Assembly: GCF_008831285.2 (NCBI RefSeq)
Contig: NC_045147.1
Location: forward strand, 1,016,001-1,080,000
Source of the DNA: Nymphaea colorata
Lineage: Eukaryota > Streptophyta > Magnoliopsida > Nymphaeales > Nymphaeaceae
Reading direction: 5' to 3'
Length of the DNA stretch: 64,000 nucleotides
Part shown: one piece after another, positions 48,156 to 61,710 of the stretch
Layout: each line of letters opens with the position of its first letter
Position numbering within the stretch: the stretch's first letter is position 1
Notes under the pieces: generated by a model
Told to the model about the DNA's origin: nothing
The model's database searches: none
What the model saw: only the letters and a program-made list of their open reading frames with translations
Position numbers and translations under genes: made by a program

Positions 48156-48694
48156 CTTAGAATACCCTCTACGCAAGTCAAACACTCCCTTGACAGTGAG
48201 AAATACCTCAATTGCATGAGGTCATGCGGCAAACTCTCTGCCGCATGGCATCAGGCACCCTTATAGATGTATAGGACAATCTTGTAGAGAGTACTTTGAA
48301 AATTTTATAGAAGTTTTTGCTTTTTTTATTATACAAAGGGTATTTCAAATTTTATAAATAAGCCTTTTCTTTTTTCTAGTTTGTGTAAGAGACTCTCTTT
48401 TTTCTTTTTACTGTTCTAACATCCAAAATCAATTTAGAAAAAATGAGCTTTCTGTAAATATACGAAATTAGAGATTCCAACTTTAAATCCGTAACTCGTA
48501 GCAGTTTCGTACGTGACTTATCCTTTCTCTCCCATCAGGAAGCGGAAGGGAAAAAAATAACCATCATTTTGGGGTTCGGGTGGCTACGACTCTCCTCTTA
48601 TCTCTCTCTCTCTCTCCAACCCCACTCCATCTCGTATTAGATCTTCGGCAAGCGGGAGAAGAGGAAGAAAGGAAAACGATAGAGAGAGTATACA

Positions 48695-51600
48695 ATGGCA
48701 GCAAGGATCGTGTTCCCGACGTTTGGCCTCGTGGCTTCCCGGCCAAAATTCGGCGAATTTCAAGCGAAAAACAGACGGCTTCAAGTCCGAAGTTCGTCGG
48801 AGGCCTCACCGGAGACGGTCGTGGAGAGCCCCTCTGAAGACGCTTCTTCTTCTGCATCGTCGTCCGTGGTGGGCAAGTCACAGGGTTTCTCCTCTCTCAT
48901 AACAGCAGACAACGTCCAGAAGGCGCTCCGAGGCATAGGTGCGCATCTCTCTCTTAGTTTCTTTCTCTCCCTGCAATCGTGGGGAAACCAAGAGGACCCA
49001 GGATTAATTAATTGATAAAACAAATGAATTAGAATGCAGCCATCACGACCGTCGATCATTACGGCAGGCTTGACATCCCCCGAGGGGCATCCTACGATCA
49101 GGTGGGCACCTCTGATACTAAATCTTCTTTAGGACAATATCGTCCCTGTTTCATCAGTGCCTTCTTCCGGTAATTCTTTGAATAAAATCTGTTCCGATGC
49201 TTGACTTCGGCAAAGGATGCTTCCCAATTGATCAAGAGTTAAATCAATCTTCCATTTCTCCTGATCTTCCATTTCTCGTAATCCAGCTTACCTTGTGCTT
49301 GCGACAGATAGGAAACTACCCATTTTTCCTTTTCTTAAACGAAGTGTCTATCATATCCTGAATTCATCATGTAAAGTCATCTCTCGTTTCATGGATGAGC
49401 ATTTTATGACTCAATTGCTGAAACCCACATTTTGTTAATGACGTTTTACGGAGGAAAATTTTTCTAAAAAGGAGAAAAGGGATTCATAAAATTGAGAGTC
49501 CTGCAGCACGTCATCGTTTCTCCTATTTGCGTGTTATTTCCTCTTTGCTGCTATAACAGAGATAATGTGAGTTCCGCGGTGTCCCCCGAGCAGGTCAATG
49601 TTGCATACAAGAGGAAATGCGAGGATCTGATGTATCGTGGACTCGACGAGGAGCAGGCCGAGCAGGAACTCGCACTATTGAAGGTCAGATGGTCTCCCAT
49701 TTCTTGATTTTTCCTTTTTCATGAGTTTAATTCGTCATGGTTGTATTACAACAAAGGCAATCATGGGAAGCTAACTTTGTAAGATTAGCCGGGTTCTTTC
49801 AAATGCGTCTATCTACATTACTGGCAGATCTCCAAACATACCCAATAAGCAGTTATCTATAATTTCTATTTGATTCTTAATTGCCCTCTTGTCTGCTAGG
49901 AATCTTATGCAATCCTATCATCTGAAGAAGAGAGAAGATTATATGATTGGAGTATAGCAAGAAGCGAGAAACCTGACCGTTATGTTTGGCCATTTGAAGT
50001 AGACATAACACAGACTCCTACTGAGCCTCCTCCCCCTCAGGTACGTGCAGAGCCTCACGGGCCCTCTTGTTTTGTGTTTTCAATGGTGGATCTGCGGAGA
50101 AGCGGCCCCTGCCTCAATTGCTTTGAACGGAGGTTGCAAATGGTTCAGAACTTTGAAGTTTTTGCCATTTCCCGGCGGTGCCAAATTGGTACAGGCGATC
50201 CACGTCTGAAGCGTTTGCAGCCTCTGTGTTCAACCGTTACCTTTGTTTTTCTGTTTTCTTCAATGGGCCAGATTTTTGTATCCACCCAAGCGGTGAGGCT
50301 GTCTCCAATGGTGATGATCAAGAAAATGAGTTCCCAACGTGGCCCATTTGAACTCATTTTGATACATACAACAGACAAAACTAAGGAGGCCTTTGGATGA
50401 CACTTCAAAACCAAATTTGGAAACAAAACTATTTGGATGACATCTAAAACCAGATTTTTAGAGATAAAATCTGGTTTTACCTCCAAACTCAGGTTCTTGG
50501 AATTTTTGAGTGCCTTTAAAATTGGGTTTGGAGGAAAAACCTATTGTTGACAAAATCAGGTTTTGTAAAAAGGAGTGAAAATTCTTAATCCTCCCCATAA
50601 AAATTGGGTTTTGGTTCTTTCCTAAACAAAATGAAAAAAAAAACTATATTTTCGAAACGGATTTAAAAGCTTGGTTTTCATAAAACCAAATTTTCATCCA
50701 AATGCCTCTTAAGAGAGCTCAATGTGGCAAGGCCTGGTTTTGCCTTAAAATAATGTTTTTGAAGTATTTGGGTGACGGGAAAAGTATTTTGAGAAAACTT
50801 AGTTTTACAAGAGGAGGCGAAAAACCTGACCTCCACCCAAATTATTTACAGAAAACTAGGTTTTGGTGTGACATTTAAACACAAACTAAATTTCGAAAAT
50901 TCATAAAAAATTAGATTTCAAAAACTCAACCGTCTTCCAGGTGAACTCCAAACTACTTAAATATGAAAAGAAGGGACTAATGGAGCTGGACCTTTCTGCA
51001 TATATATGGATTGTCTTGTATACATTTTGATTTAATTAGATCCAGTTGTAAATGAGATCTAGAGTCCATACAAACAAAAGAAGAAAATCTCCCTTCATGG
51101 TATGAAACTCAAAATCTTTTGCAATGTTCCTCCAGCTCAAATACAAATCTGGCTTGAGCTTGCTCCTACGTTAAACAGTCAAATTCAGCGGTTAAATTTT
51201 CAAAGAGATGTAACAGAGCAAGCAAGTTCTGAAAGAAAAAGTGGTCGTGAAGTTAAAGTCGTTCATATCTGTCAGTTGGGAGAAGCCAATCGCTTCCAAA
51301 AGCTATATTTGAATAGTGTCAAATAGGTTGGGTGGGATATCCTAACAAAACTACGTCCAAAACCTGTGTGTCATTAAATTCTCAAAAGAAAATGCAATAG
51401 GATAAGAGAGTTATATTTTTCTTACCGAAAAATAGATTGAAAGTCAAGAATGTTCATACCTGAGAGTTGGAGAACCCAATCGCTTCCGAAAGTTATTCAT
51501 GGAATTAAGTCAAATGGGGTTCGGTTGGCTCATGTCGCTTTGGTCAGCTCCAAATGCCTTCCTGGCTAGAAATTTTCAGGGCGTCCAGAGTCACCTGTCC

Positions 51601-52529
51601 AACACCAGACCATCTCATTGACAGCACTTCTTCAAGGGATCTTGGAAACCAAGCATGTGGTTGCATTGATGCACTCATGCAATTAGATATCCAAATTAGT
51701 CAAGCTTGTGTGTGTGTGTGTGCATGTGTGCATGAGAGAGAGAGAGAGAAAGAACCAGTTCTCCCCTGGCGTTGTGGTGGTAATGGTACCTTAGAATGTC
51801 CAGGGTTCCAAGACTAGTGTTGAAGAAGGAAAGAAAGAAGAGATGGAGAAAGAGAGGGTTAACTCTTAGCACACTATGGTTGAGCCACATAGAGCAGTCA
51901 TAAACTCATTTAAGGCATAGCCATGCCTTAAAAGCAGCCCCTTTTTGGCACTTTTTCTCCTTGAGGACCTTAAAGGCTGTTTGGGACCTATGACACTTTT
52001 TTACTGTTCTATAAATCTACTAAAAAAATGGAAGCAGATTTATAAAATATTGTAACACAGTATTCCATGAATAACAATCTATTCTCATTGCCGAATGGCC
52101 CAGGGGCGGAGATATAGAGCTGGGTGAACCTGAGTCCAGTTATATGAGGCAGTCCCAAAAGGTCCGGGTCACTACTCCAAGGTTAATTGAAAATTTGTTA
52201 ACTATGTAATTAGTGTCCCATGAAAAAAAAATTCTGACTCCGCCCTTGAAATGGCCCTTTAAATTTCTCTTGTGAAGTTAGTGTCTGGATTTTGGCATTT
52301 TATCATCTCCATGTTTTTCGCTAGTTATCTATTTGCTTGTTCTTTCAGCAATTTAGTTTTTTTCCAACATGAAGAAAAAGTTATGCGACGTACTGTGTTA
52401 AGCAAAGCATAATGTTACGATGCTGCTTTGCAGGAGCCGGAGGATGTTGGACCAACCAGGCTAGTAGGTTATTTCCTCGTAGGGTGGTTCGTGTTATCCA
52501 TTGTACTGTCAATTGAACTCAACAGGTAA
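48695..52529 (+). CDS. ndhU: NDH complex subunit U, chloroplastic (NdhU/CRRL), 5 exons, 210 aa
   Basis: This is a nuclear-encoded subunit of the chloroplast NADH dehydrogenase-like complex, which drives cyclic electron flow around photosystem I. It belongs to the ferredoxin-binding subcomplex on the stromal side. Exons: 48695-48938, 49040-49101, 49594-49683, 49900-50040, 52434-52529. They total 633 nt, all phases agree, and all introns are GT-AG. Residues 1 to about 45 look like a chloroplast transit peptide, followed by a serine/acid-rich linker. The J-like domain runs from about residue 70 (ADNVQKALRGI, VDHYGRLDIP, ASYDQV) to RLYDWSIARSEKPDRYVWPF. It has no HPD triad, as expected for NdhU, so it is not a DnaJ co-chaperone. 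EPEDVGPTRLVGYF leads into one membrane helix (about residues 189-208). The length is near the 218 aa of Arabidopsis. Intron 4 (2.4 kb) holds several small transposons. The leader contains a CT microsatellite at 48599-48616. Confidence 0.93.
50382..50711. mobile_element. MITE with TAAGAGGCMTTTGGATGA ends in ndhU intron 4
   Basis: Left TAAGGAGGCCTTTGGATGA (50382-50400) and right TCATCCAAATGCCTCTTA (50694-50711) are inverted repeats differing by one base and one indel. The interior has repeated GGTTTT/AAAACC words. It is 330 bases long and non-coding. The target duplication is unclear, so the superfamily is open. Confidence 0.65.
51760..51890 (+). mobile_element. tRNA-derived SINE-like sequence in ndhU intron 4
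   Basis: A box A-like block TGGCGTTGTGGTGG (51767-51780) is followed about 22 bases later by a box B-like GGGTTCCAAGAC (51803-51814). It lies beside TG and GA microsatellites (51710-51750). A functional tRNA is not formed. The right end could not be placed. Confidence 0.4.
52101..52248. mobile_element. 148-bp hAT-like MITE (CARGGGCGGAG ends) in ndhU intron 4
   Basis: The left end CAGGGGCGGAG and the right end CTCCGCCCTTG are inverted repeats with one mismatch. The flanking octamers are GAATGGCC (52093-52100) and AAATGGCC (52249-52256), a 7 of 8 match. An 8-bp target duplication with CARGG ends is the hAT signature. It is the best preserved member of the family seen at 19233, 25104 and 47111. 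It is non-coding, in the intron just upstream of the last ndhU exon. Confidence 0.7.
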
Positions 52530-54300
52530 CCGAAGAAAAGAAAAAATTGTGTTGTATCTATTCAAGATGAATGAGAGACAGAAAGATTGTTCACGAGCTG
52601 ACTCGTGTTTACATTATATTATCTCATTTTGGCAGTCAAGTTCCTACTTGCTTGATCATTTCAGCTCCCAAATTGGGTTCTCCAATAGCTGATAAAAGAC
52701 TAAGGTTGTGTTTGTTTCACCGTGGACTTCAGATTCATGGATTTAAGATCAGACCTCCCTTCCTCCAAGCTGTTCTTAAATATATGGGTTTTAACATGTA
52801 GCATGAATTTCAAATATATGTTACTGAGGTCCTTAGTTTGTTTTAATTGAGGATCTCACAAAACACACTTTTTTATAGAAAAGTTTCACGGGTTGGACTC
52901 TTAGGTTGCATTTCGCTTCAAAGGGAGAGCGAGAGGTGTCCTTTTAGGTACAAAGAAAACCTAATCCTTGATTGGATACCAGGCCGAGATAATTTTCTTC
53001 CATCGACAATTAATGTGAAAAATTATTGCTTGTCCATAGGAAATGCAAGATAAAAAGATCAGACCTCTTAGAGCAACCTTTTTTTTTTTAAAAAAATTCA
53101 TCTTGGAGATAAAAAGTTCACACCTTGCTCGGATGCATTTGGAAATATCACCTCTGTTTCAAAGACACATTTTACTCACAATAGAACATGCTCATAGTGT
53201 TTGATAGCCTCGGATCTCATACGTTAAGCTGATCTGAGATCCCTTTTATGTGGGTCCTACAATGTGAACAAGAACCGAATTTTACCACTACGTGAAAGAG
53301 AAAATTTGAGATCTTCAATTTATAAGCAAAACCTCAAATTTGAGCTGACCTTAAAGCTACGGGGTCTAAAGTTGCCAATGATATCAAGTCACCTTGGATC
53401 TCAAATCCGAGGTTATGATGCACCCCTTTCAGTGAAACAATTTTCACTCTAGTGATTTTAAAACTTCACATCATTTCACAGCCAATGAATAGATAGAACG
53501 CTCGTTGAGCTTGCACACATGCAAATTTCTGTACCAAATTCAACACTAGTTTTCTTCATAAAAAAACCAACTAAGAACTTGTTTACATATCATTATGAAA
53601 GTTATTAACTTAATGAAAGAGAAACCTATGAATTAGAATTAGAGCAATTACAATGAAGTTAACACTTGACGCATCGACCATACGTAGAGTTAAAAACTCT
53701 ATGAAAAGCTACAGTAAATAAATCCAATATAAGAAGGGATGCTTAAGCACTTCAATCATGAAGCTAACAAAGTAGGCTCTCCATGAGATCGCTACCCTCA
53801 TGAACAAAAGGGAAAGAAATTATAAAATACAGTAGCTGTATATTTATAATAATTCGTCTAAAGAATGCAGAAAACTACATATGCAGTACACTTTGTAGGT
53901 GGATAAAGTACACAGTATGAAAATAAGAGTTTCACTTGGTCCAATCCGCGGGACAGTTTAGTCTTTGTTGGAAGCAAAATAGATAGATGTTATGTCAATA
54001 ATATATGACACGATCAAATGTGTGGCAGACTTAATCTGTTGGTTGAGATGACTGCATCCTCTTACCATTCCTTGTTAGTATTTCAGTTTAAAAATCTAGT
54101 CTCCCTCCCATATGGTAAAGGCATTTTCAGATTTTTTTAATAATTGGAGTGAGCAACAGGCTTGCAATCTCATTATCTCCAATATGTGGATGTCTAATAT
54201 AAGGGGATGCTCTATGGTTCAACTGACATTTAAGTTGAATAGGTTCAAGGTTTGTTTTAGCCGCTGACACAAATATGGTAATAGCAAGGTTGATCATAAT
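52530..54300. other. Spacer between ndhU and the LINE
   Basis: The segment 52530-53460 is moderately repetitive, with recurring TTCAGATTCATGG and ATCAGACCTC words, and is probably transposon-derived. The short plus-strand frames here show no domain. The segment 53460-54300 is AT-rich and may include the decayed 5' part of the LINE. No gene is supported. Confidence 0.4.
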
Positions 54301-55431
54301 AATAACCAGATTAAGGGAAGATTATGCCAAAATTTTTGAAGCTAAAGATGTTGACTATCATTCATGGCTCAATAAAGAGAGAGAGAGCTTAGAATTTCTT
54401 TAACCCAAGCCTTTAAAGAAGAGTAAATCATGAGAAAGCAATTATCTCACAATAAATGGTTAAAAGATGGAGACGAGAATAATAGTTTTTTTCTATGCAT
54501 TTTAAGGGAAAGAGGATGAAAAATACTATTAATCATATTGAGACTGATGAAGGATCCTTTTAGGATACGGAAGGAATTTATTTAGCTGCATTTAATCACT
54601 TCAAAAAGTTCTATGCTAAGGATGATTCCTCAGGTAATTAACTTATAGGTCTTTGGGAGGGACCCAAGATAACTTTAGAGGATAATTTGAGTTTGCTGCA
54701 ACCTATAATAGACGAGGAAATTAGATGGACAGTGATGGATGCTAATTCTGATGGTTGTCTGGGCTACGATGGCTTCCCTATAGTTTTTTCCAGCAGCAAT
54801 GGAGCATTGCAATTCAAGATGTTTCTAATTCACTATAAGGTATTTCTTATGAAAGGAAAAGGGATGAACAATGTGAGAAAATAGTTTTGTTTCCTAAGAG
54901 AGAACACTCTAAACATATTTCTAACTTCCAACTTACTGGGAATAGTGTTTTCAAATTGACATTTAAAATCATGGTTCTTCCAATGAAGGACATTTTCTCA
55001 AGGATTACTTTCAAATGTTTAGGGCGGCTTCTTAAATGTAAGAAAAAAATCACAATAGTATCTTCTTACTCAGGTCATGGTTCATTCTTTGGAAGAGACT
55101 GCAGCTTCAAATATTTGCATAAAAATTGATCTATCAAAAGGTTATGATAGGGTCAATTGGATATTTCTTGAGGCAAACCTTAAATTCTTGAATTTCATCA
55201 TTTATGGGTTGAAAGAGTTATGAAACTAGTCACTATAGCATCTTATGTTCTGCTCATCAGTGGAAGAGAAGGAAATTATTTTGATAGTGAAAGAGGTTTA
55301 CATCAAGTGATCCTTTATCATCTTGTCTCTTTCTTGTTAGGAAATTTTTTATAGAAGGATGAAGCATGATGTTCTTAGTCATAAAATAAGAGCCCTTCTT
55401 TGAGAAGATGTCTAAAGGGCCCATTGACAAT

Positions 55432-56864
<1,433 letters not shown>

Positions 56865-59019
56865 TTGACAATGATGTATGTTGACGACCTGCTATTATTC
56901 TTCAACAACACTAAGAAGAGTCTGATTGGGATTTGGGAGGTGTCGGCCAACTTGAAAACAGGAACGCGTATGCAAATTAATGTTGAAAATCCTCTTTATT
57001 TCCCCTTCGATAGTAGTAAGAGGTGGTGCAGCAATATAGAACAAAAAATGGGATGGGCTAAAGACATGTCTCCTACAAAATACCTGGGATTACCCCTTGT
57101 TAACGAAAATATGTCCTCCTCGGTGTGAGACGATATTTTACTGAAACTACAAAGAAAATTGTGTGGCTGAAAATTTCATTTATTATCCTTTGTAGGAAGA
57201 TTATGTTTAATAAAGGCTGTTCATTACATCATGCCTATACATTGGTTAATGACAATATAATGTCCTGCATCAGTTTCAAAGAAACGAAGAATTTAGTCAT
57301 GGAATTTCTGTGGGAAGCCAGTGAGAACACTCAATGGCCTCATGTTTTCTCTTCGAAAAATCTATTCCTTCCTAAGGATGAAGGAGGAGTCGGTTTACAG
57401 AAAATTTCTAAGCTGAACAAGGCATGCCTTTGCTTTTTAGCATATGGTGCTAACCAATGGACTTGTTTTTGTAGACAAAAATATTTGGTCAATTGTAGTA
57501 TGTGAAAATTATAGGATTAAAAAGAATGTACTCTACTTGGAAGAGCATAATAAGAGCCTAGAAACAAATTAGTTTCAAGATCTACTGGTCAGTCAAAGAT
57601 GCCCCTCTTGCTAAATTTTGGATTGACCCTTGGAGAGATGGTATATTATCAACTCAATTTGGCAGCTATAGTCAGATGGATAATGATAGGGGCCTTTTAG
57701 TCAAGCAACCTCTGATCAAATTCGTCAATGACAATATTTTTCAGGTTGACAGTTCGATAGTATTGGATGCTTTGAGGGATTAGCTATCCATTGGGTCAGA
57801 TATTTTGACATGGAATAGGACTGGGTGTGGGATCTCATCTAGAGCGAGTTAAAGGGTTGAGCAGCTGGCGTAAAAACATTTGGATTCCCAGATGTGTTCC
57901 CAAATCTAGTTGGTTCTCTTATATTGGGAGTTTTGGGAGATTTTTAACTGAAAAACGAGTACAAAGTTTAAGCATTTCTCTTGCATCTCAATGTAGGATG
58001 TGCAAATCAGCAAAAGAAGATTAGGACCACTTGCTATTTGTTTATCCTACGTCAAGGAGTATATGGCTTTATGCTTTATCCTGGTTTGGAATGTTGCATC
58101 TACCCAAAGATGATTTTGGGAGCATTTTTTTTTTTATGGAAAATGAGAAAACTCTGCTGTAAGGAATGTAAATGGTGTGGGATGGTCTATTTCAACATAA
58201 TCATTTTGAAAATTTGAATGATTTGCAACCATGTTTTTTTTCAGAGGCTGTGCTAAAACTGACTCACAAATTAAACGTGAAGTGTGGCAAACATGTTCTG
58301 GAGTTTTCCTGAATGTTGAATGGCCTACTCAGAAGCTGTATGTGTTAAAATAGTGGCTCAAAGCTAAAGGTTTTTCTCAAACTTGGTTGTTTAAGTGGAG
58401 TGCAGGCTGGACTATTGAAATTGTCTCGTCAATCATCAGAGGGACAAAGCTCTGCAGTCTTGTTGTGTGGCATAATAATTGTGTTATTTACAAATTTGGG
58501 GAGGCGGCCCAGGATGATTATATCATGGGGGAGCTTCATCTTCTTGAACATAGTCTGCATTTTATCTCATCTCATATTCATACTGTTGCAGTTAAATCTA
58601 ATAACGTGAGATGGAAGAGGTTGTTACAGGAAGGATTACTACGTATTAACCCATATGGTAACAGGTTTTCTTCTATTAGGGGCTGACTTAATCATCTGAT
58701 TGTTTCATATAAATTCCTATGAACTGTGGGTATTGCTTTATTGGGTTCCCAGGTGGACCTGGATGTTTAGCTCTGGTTTGTCCTCTTTGGTTTCACCTTG
58801 CTTTGCAAGGTAATTTTTATTCTTTATTGTATTCTTTCATTGCTTTAGTAATGAAAGGGGTCCGCCTCAGCCCGCTCGCACAAAAAAAAAGTATGAAATA
58901 TACACATTCAATTAATGTGATGATTGTTTGACTGATGAAAAAAAATATAGAGTTTCTTTGTGGGAAACACTTGAAACTATGCTAGAGACTCTTACAAAGT
59001 ACACTTTGATGTATGTCAT

Positions 59020-59480
59020 CCTGCTAACTTTCTATTACTTTCATTGATAATGCATCAAGAATGTTGAGGTTATGCCATAAAAAATCAAAGGTATCTTCTC
59101 AACGTTTTTATGAAAGATGCTGGAAAATAAAAAATGATGGTGAATACACTTTAAATGCATTTCAAAGTTAATTGTCAAACATGAAATTCAACATGAGAAG
59201 ACTCCTCCAAGGACTCCACAAGAAAATAGATTCCATTATATGGAAAAGTTCCTCAACAAATTTGGAGAAATCAAGATGTAAACTCTAAGCATTTGAAATT
59301 ATTTAGATATAAAGTCTTCATTCATTCATATGTATTTGAAGAATTGATAACAAAGTTGGATGACAAAATATTGTTATACATGTTTTTCCGATTACGGAGA
59401 TGAATAACTTAACTATAGATTATGAGATCCTGATACCAAAAAGAATTGTAAAAGTCAGGAAGGAGTCCAATGTTGGAAAG
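59020..59480 (+). mobile_element. Copia (Tnt1-type) integrase relic
   Basis: Changing plus-strand frames match the integrase core of Tnt1-type polyproteins in the right order. ITFIDNASRMLR is near 59030-59066, NDGEYTLNAFQS near 59133, and EIQHEKTPPRTPQEN near 59180-59230. KLDDK is near 59353, and SDYGDE followed by NYRL-x-DPDTKK runs from about 59388 to 59445. The middle part between the P-Q-E-N block and KLDDK is shortened. Stops and frameshifts are frequent, and no LTRs were recognised. It begins about 130 bases after the A-run of the LINE. Confidence 0.75.
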
Positions 59481-59544
59481 AAGATTAAAAGAGAAGAGTC
59501 AATGACTTATTAAAACTATACTTACTGAGTATTGGAAAGTCGAG

Positions 59545-60214
59545 TTGTCTAAATATAGGATTGACCTCGGGAGGGGCATCGCTGAAAGCGGTCGAGGGTT
59601 TCTTCTGCTCGTGACCCTCTGGACGGGGACTGCGAAAGATCGCTGGCGACTGCAACGACGGTCATTGGTGGGGGAAGACATTTTGGAGATGGTGATGGAA
59701 GCCTACCAGAACTGCTGGCCTAGGTATCGCTCGGGAGCTCCACATCGTGTGAAGAAGCCATACCTGCCTGTGAAGAGTGCTCTAGCCGATGATGATGGTG
59801 GATGGCAGGCTGGAGGCGCTCGCAGGAGTGTAGTAGGTACGATGACTCAGGGCATCCCTTTGCAAATGGAGGAAATGGGGAGTTTTGATCTGAGTTATGC
59901 CAGGTACCTGTTGGGGCTGTTGACAGCAGTAGCATTCGCAGATGTGATCCGGCAGGATGGGCAATGGCAGTTCCATGAGCCCGTTGGCTCTTGAGCAGTG
60001 TAGGGAGGAAACACCCTTCGTGAGGTGCGGTGTCACGATGAAGGGGACGACAATGGAATCAAGCAGGCGTCGCAGCTCTCCAAGACGCCCGTGTTTGGGC
60101 TGGTCGACGGATCTATCAGATGGTGCTTCTGCAGATGGGGCAGGAGTTGGTGAGGGTTTGCGGGTGCATGAGAGGGCAGCTGCTCCTAAGGCTTCTTGGG
60201 CATCGATCGCTTAG
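59545..60214 (+). other. GC-rich segment with unassigned open frames
   Basis: A 149-codon plus-strand frame (59545-59994) and an overlapping 85-codon frame (59957-60214) occupy a segment clearly richer in GC than its surroundings. I do not recognise the translation: no domain, signal peptide or membrane segment stands out, and the minus strand is also open in places. It could be a decayed gene, part of an LTR retrotransposon, or chance. Confidence 0.25.
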
Positions 60215-60329
60215 GACAGAGAGATGACTGTTGTAAGATGCTTCACCTTTTGTTGGCGACGGTGAATGGCAAACGACAGCTAGTGATTTCTTAGGCAGCT
60301 TTCAAGGTAATGCATAAACATTTCCAGTT

Positions 60330-60790
60330 CTCTGTTATCGCTGCTATGATAGGGGAAAAGAAGGGCTTCAAAGCCGCCTTCTTTTCCAGCCGAATATGAG
60401 GGTTTGGATGCCCTCTTTTCTGGCTGGAAAAAACAGAGCTTCAAACCCCTACGCCCTTTCTCTCTCAAACTATCGGCCAAGGCCGGCGGTTTCATTTGAA
60501 AAACAAAAAAACAGCCGGCAAGGTAATCAGTCGCCGACTAAAGTTTGGGTTTTTTTCTCAAACTCTCGGCAATGCAGATGGTTAATCTTTTTTGAAATCC
60601 TCGACATATTTTTTTTGTCAAACCCTTTTGGCCATTGCTAAGATTTTATGTTCTCAAACCCTAGGCAATGGCCGAGGGTGTTCATTTTTTCTTAAAGGCC
60701 TGGGCCATTGCTGAGGGTTTTTATTTTTTTTGCAAGGGTTTATGTTTTCCTGAAACCCTACCCATTGTCGAAGGTTTGTTTTCCTCTTTC
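60330..60790. repeat. Imperfect repeats with CCCTNGGCAATGGCCGAGGG hairpins
   Basis: Several units of about 40-60 bases carry a self-complementary core such as CCCTAGGCAATGGCCGAGGG (near 60658-60680), CTGGGCCATTGCTGAGGG and CCTACCCATTGTCGAAGG, separated by T-rich spacers. At 60355-60445 a related inverted repeat pairs CTTCTTTTCCAGCC with GGCTGGAAAA. The array may be a foldback-type transposon end or a degenerate minisatellite. Confidence 0.5.
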
Positions 60791-61327
60791 TTTTTGAATT
60801 GTCATGTGCAGGAAACTCCATTGTCTTTTTCTTTCTTCCATGACATTTTGTTGCTTGAGCTGTGGTTAACGTCTGAATTATGAAACCATATTTTGGGTTT
60901 ATTTGTGGCTATCTCTTAAGTAGCTAGCTTACTATTTGTCTCATCTTCAACTTTGGGTTCTTCCCTGATGATGGTCTTAATTGTTTCAAGGAGCATAAAA
61001 TTGATTGCTTCTTGATATCCTTACCTGATATTTATGAATTACTGTGACTGAAAGGTTTGGAAGATAAGATTATTGATTTTTTTTATTCATCTGACTGGAG
61101 TTACATTGCTGATTAATCCTCGGCTTGGCTCTGTGTTGCGTTCTGCATGGTCATGCAATTTGTTTAGGTGCAGTCCTGTGCTGCGTTCTCTCTCTTGGTA
61201 GTACAATTTATCTGTCTAACTTTTTCACTTTAAATTGTAGACTGTTCCTGTTTGATTTCTTCTACAATCACCAATATTAGAATCTCATTCTAATTGTCTG
61301 ATTGTCTATTTTTTTTTTCCTTTTCAG
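60791..61327. other. T-rich intron-like sequence before the PP2C exon
   Basis: The sequence has intron character (T-rich, no open frames) and ends with a strong polypyrimidine tract and TTTTCAG directly before the exon at 61328. I could not find the preceding PP2C exon in the upstream sequence. Confidence 0.4.
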
Positions 61328-61710
61328 AAATTTGGTTCAAGAACAGATACTATTTTCTGTGGGGTTTATGATGGTCATGGTCCGTTTGGTGATCTTGTTG
61401 CCAGAAGAGTGAGGGACATCCTTCCACTCAAGCTGAGTGCACATTGGGACTTCAATAGTGACAATTATGATGGTCTGCCTGACATCAGCGCAGCAGGTAG
61501 CATAACACCTGAGGAAGGCTCAACAACATGCACGGATGAGGAACCAAGGTCATCCATGGAGCTGGATGAGAAGGAAAAGCAGCCAGGAAACTTTTTGTTG
61601 CTTAAAACTCATTTCTCAAGGCCTTCAAAGTGATGGATAAAGAGTTGAATCTGCACCATCATATGGACTGTCTCTGCAGTGGAACAACAGCAGTCACGTT
61701 GGTCAATCAG
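61328..61710 (+). pseudogene. Single exon of a PP2C protein phosphatase, frameshifted
   Basis: The translation begins KFGSRTDTIFCGVYDGHG, with the metal-binding DGHG of PP2C (61370-61381). It continues with VARRVRDILPLKLSAHW, an acidic linker, KTHFSR, and in the next frame AFKVMDKELNLH and DCLCSGTTAVTLVNQ. This is the typical second exon of a plant PP2C of the FGSR/CSGTTAV type. A TTTTCAG acceptor precedes it, and CAG/GCAAGT, a GC-type donor, follows. One base is missing near 61620-61632, so the frame reaches TGA at 61631-61633. No other PP2C exons were found between 59.5 kb and the window end. It is either an isolated gene fragment or one exon of a gene extending beyond the window. Serine/threonine phosphatase function is from the family. 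Confidence 0.8.

Noticed and set aside
48564-48881. Antisense frames over ndhU exon 1
   Set aside because: They are shadows of the ndhU coding sequence, whose five-exon model is complete and conserved.
52701-53460. Transposon with TTTGTTTCACCGTGG and complementary ends
   Set aside because: The supposed end at about 53430 (TCAGTGAAACAATTTTCAC) pairs too poorly, and no target duplication was found.
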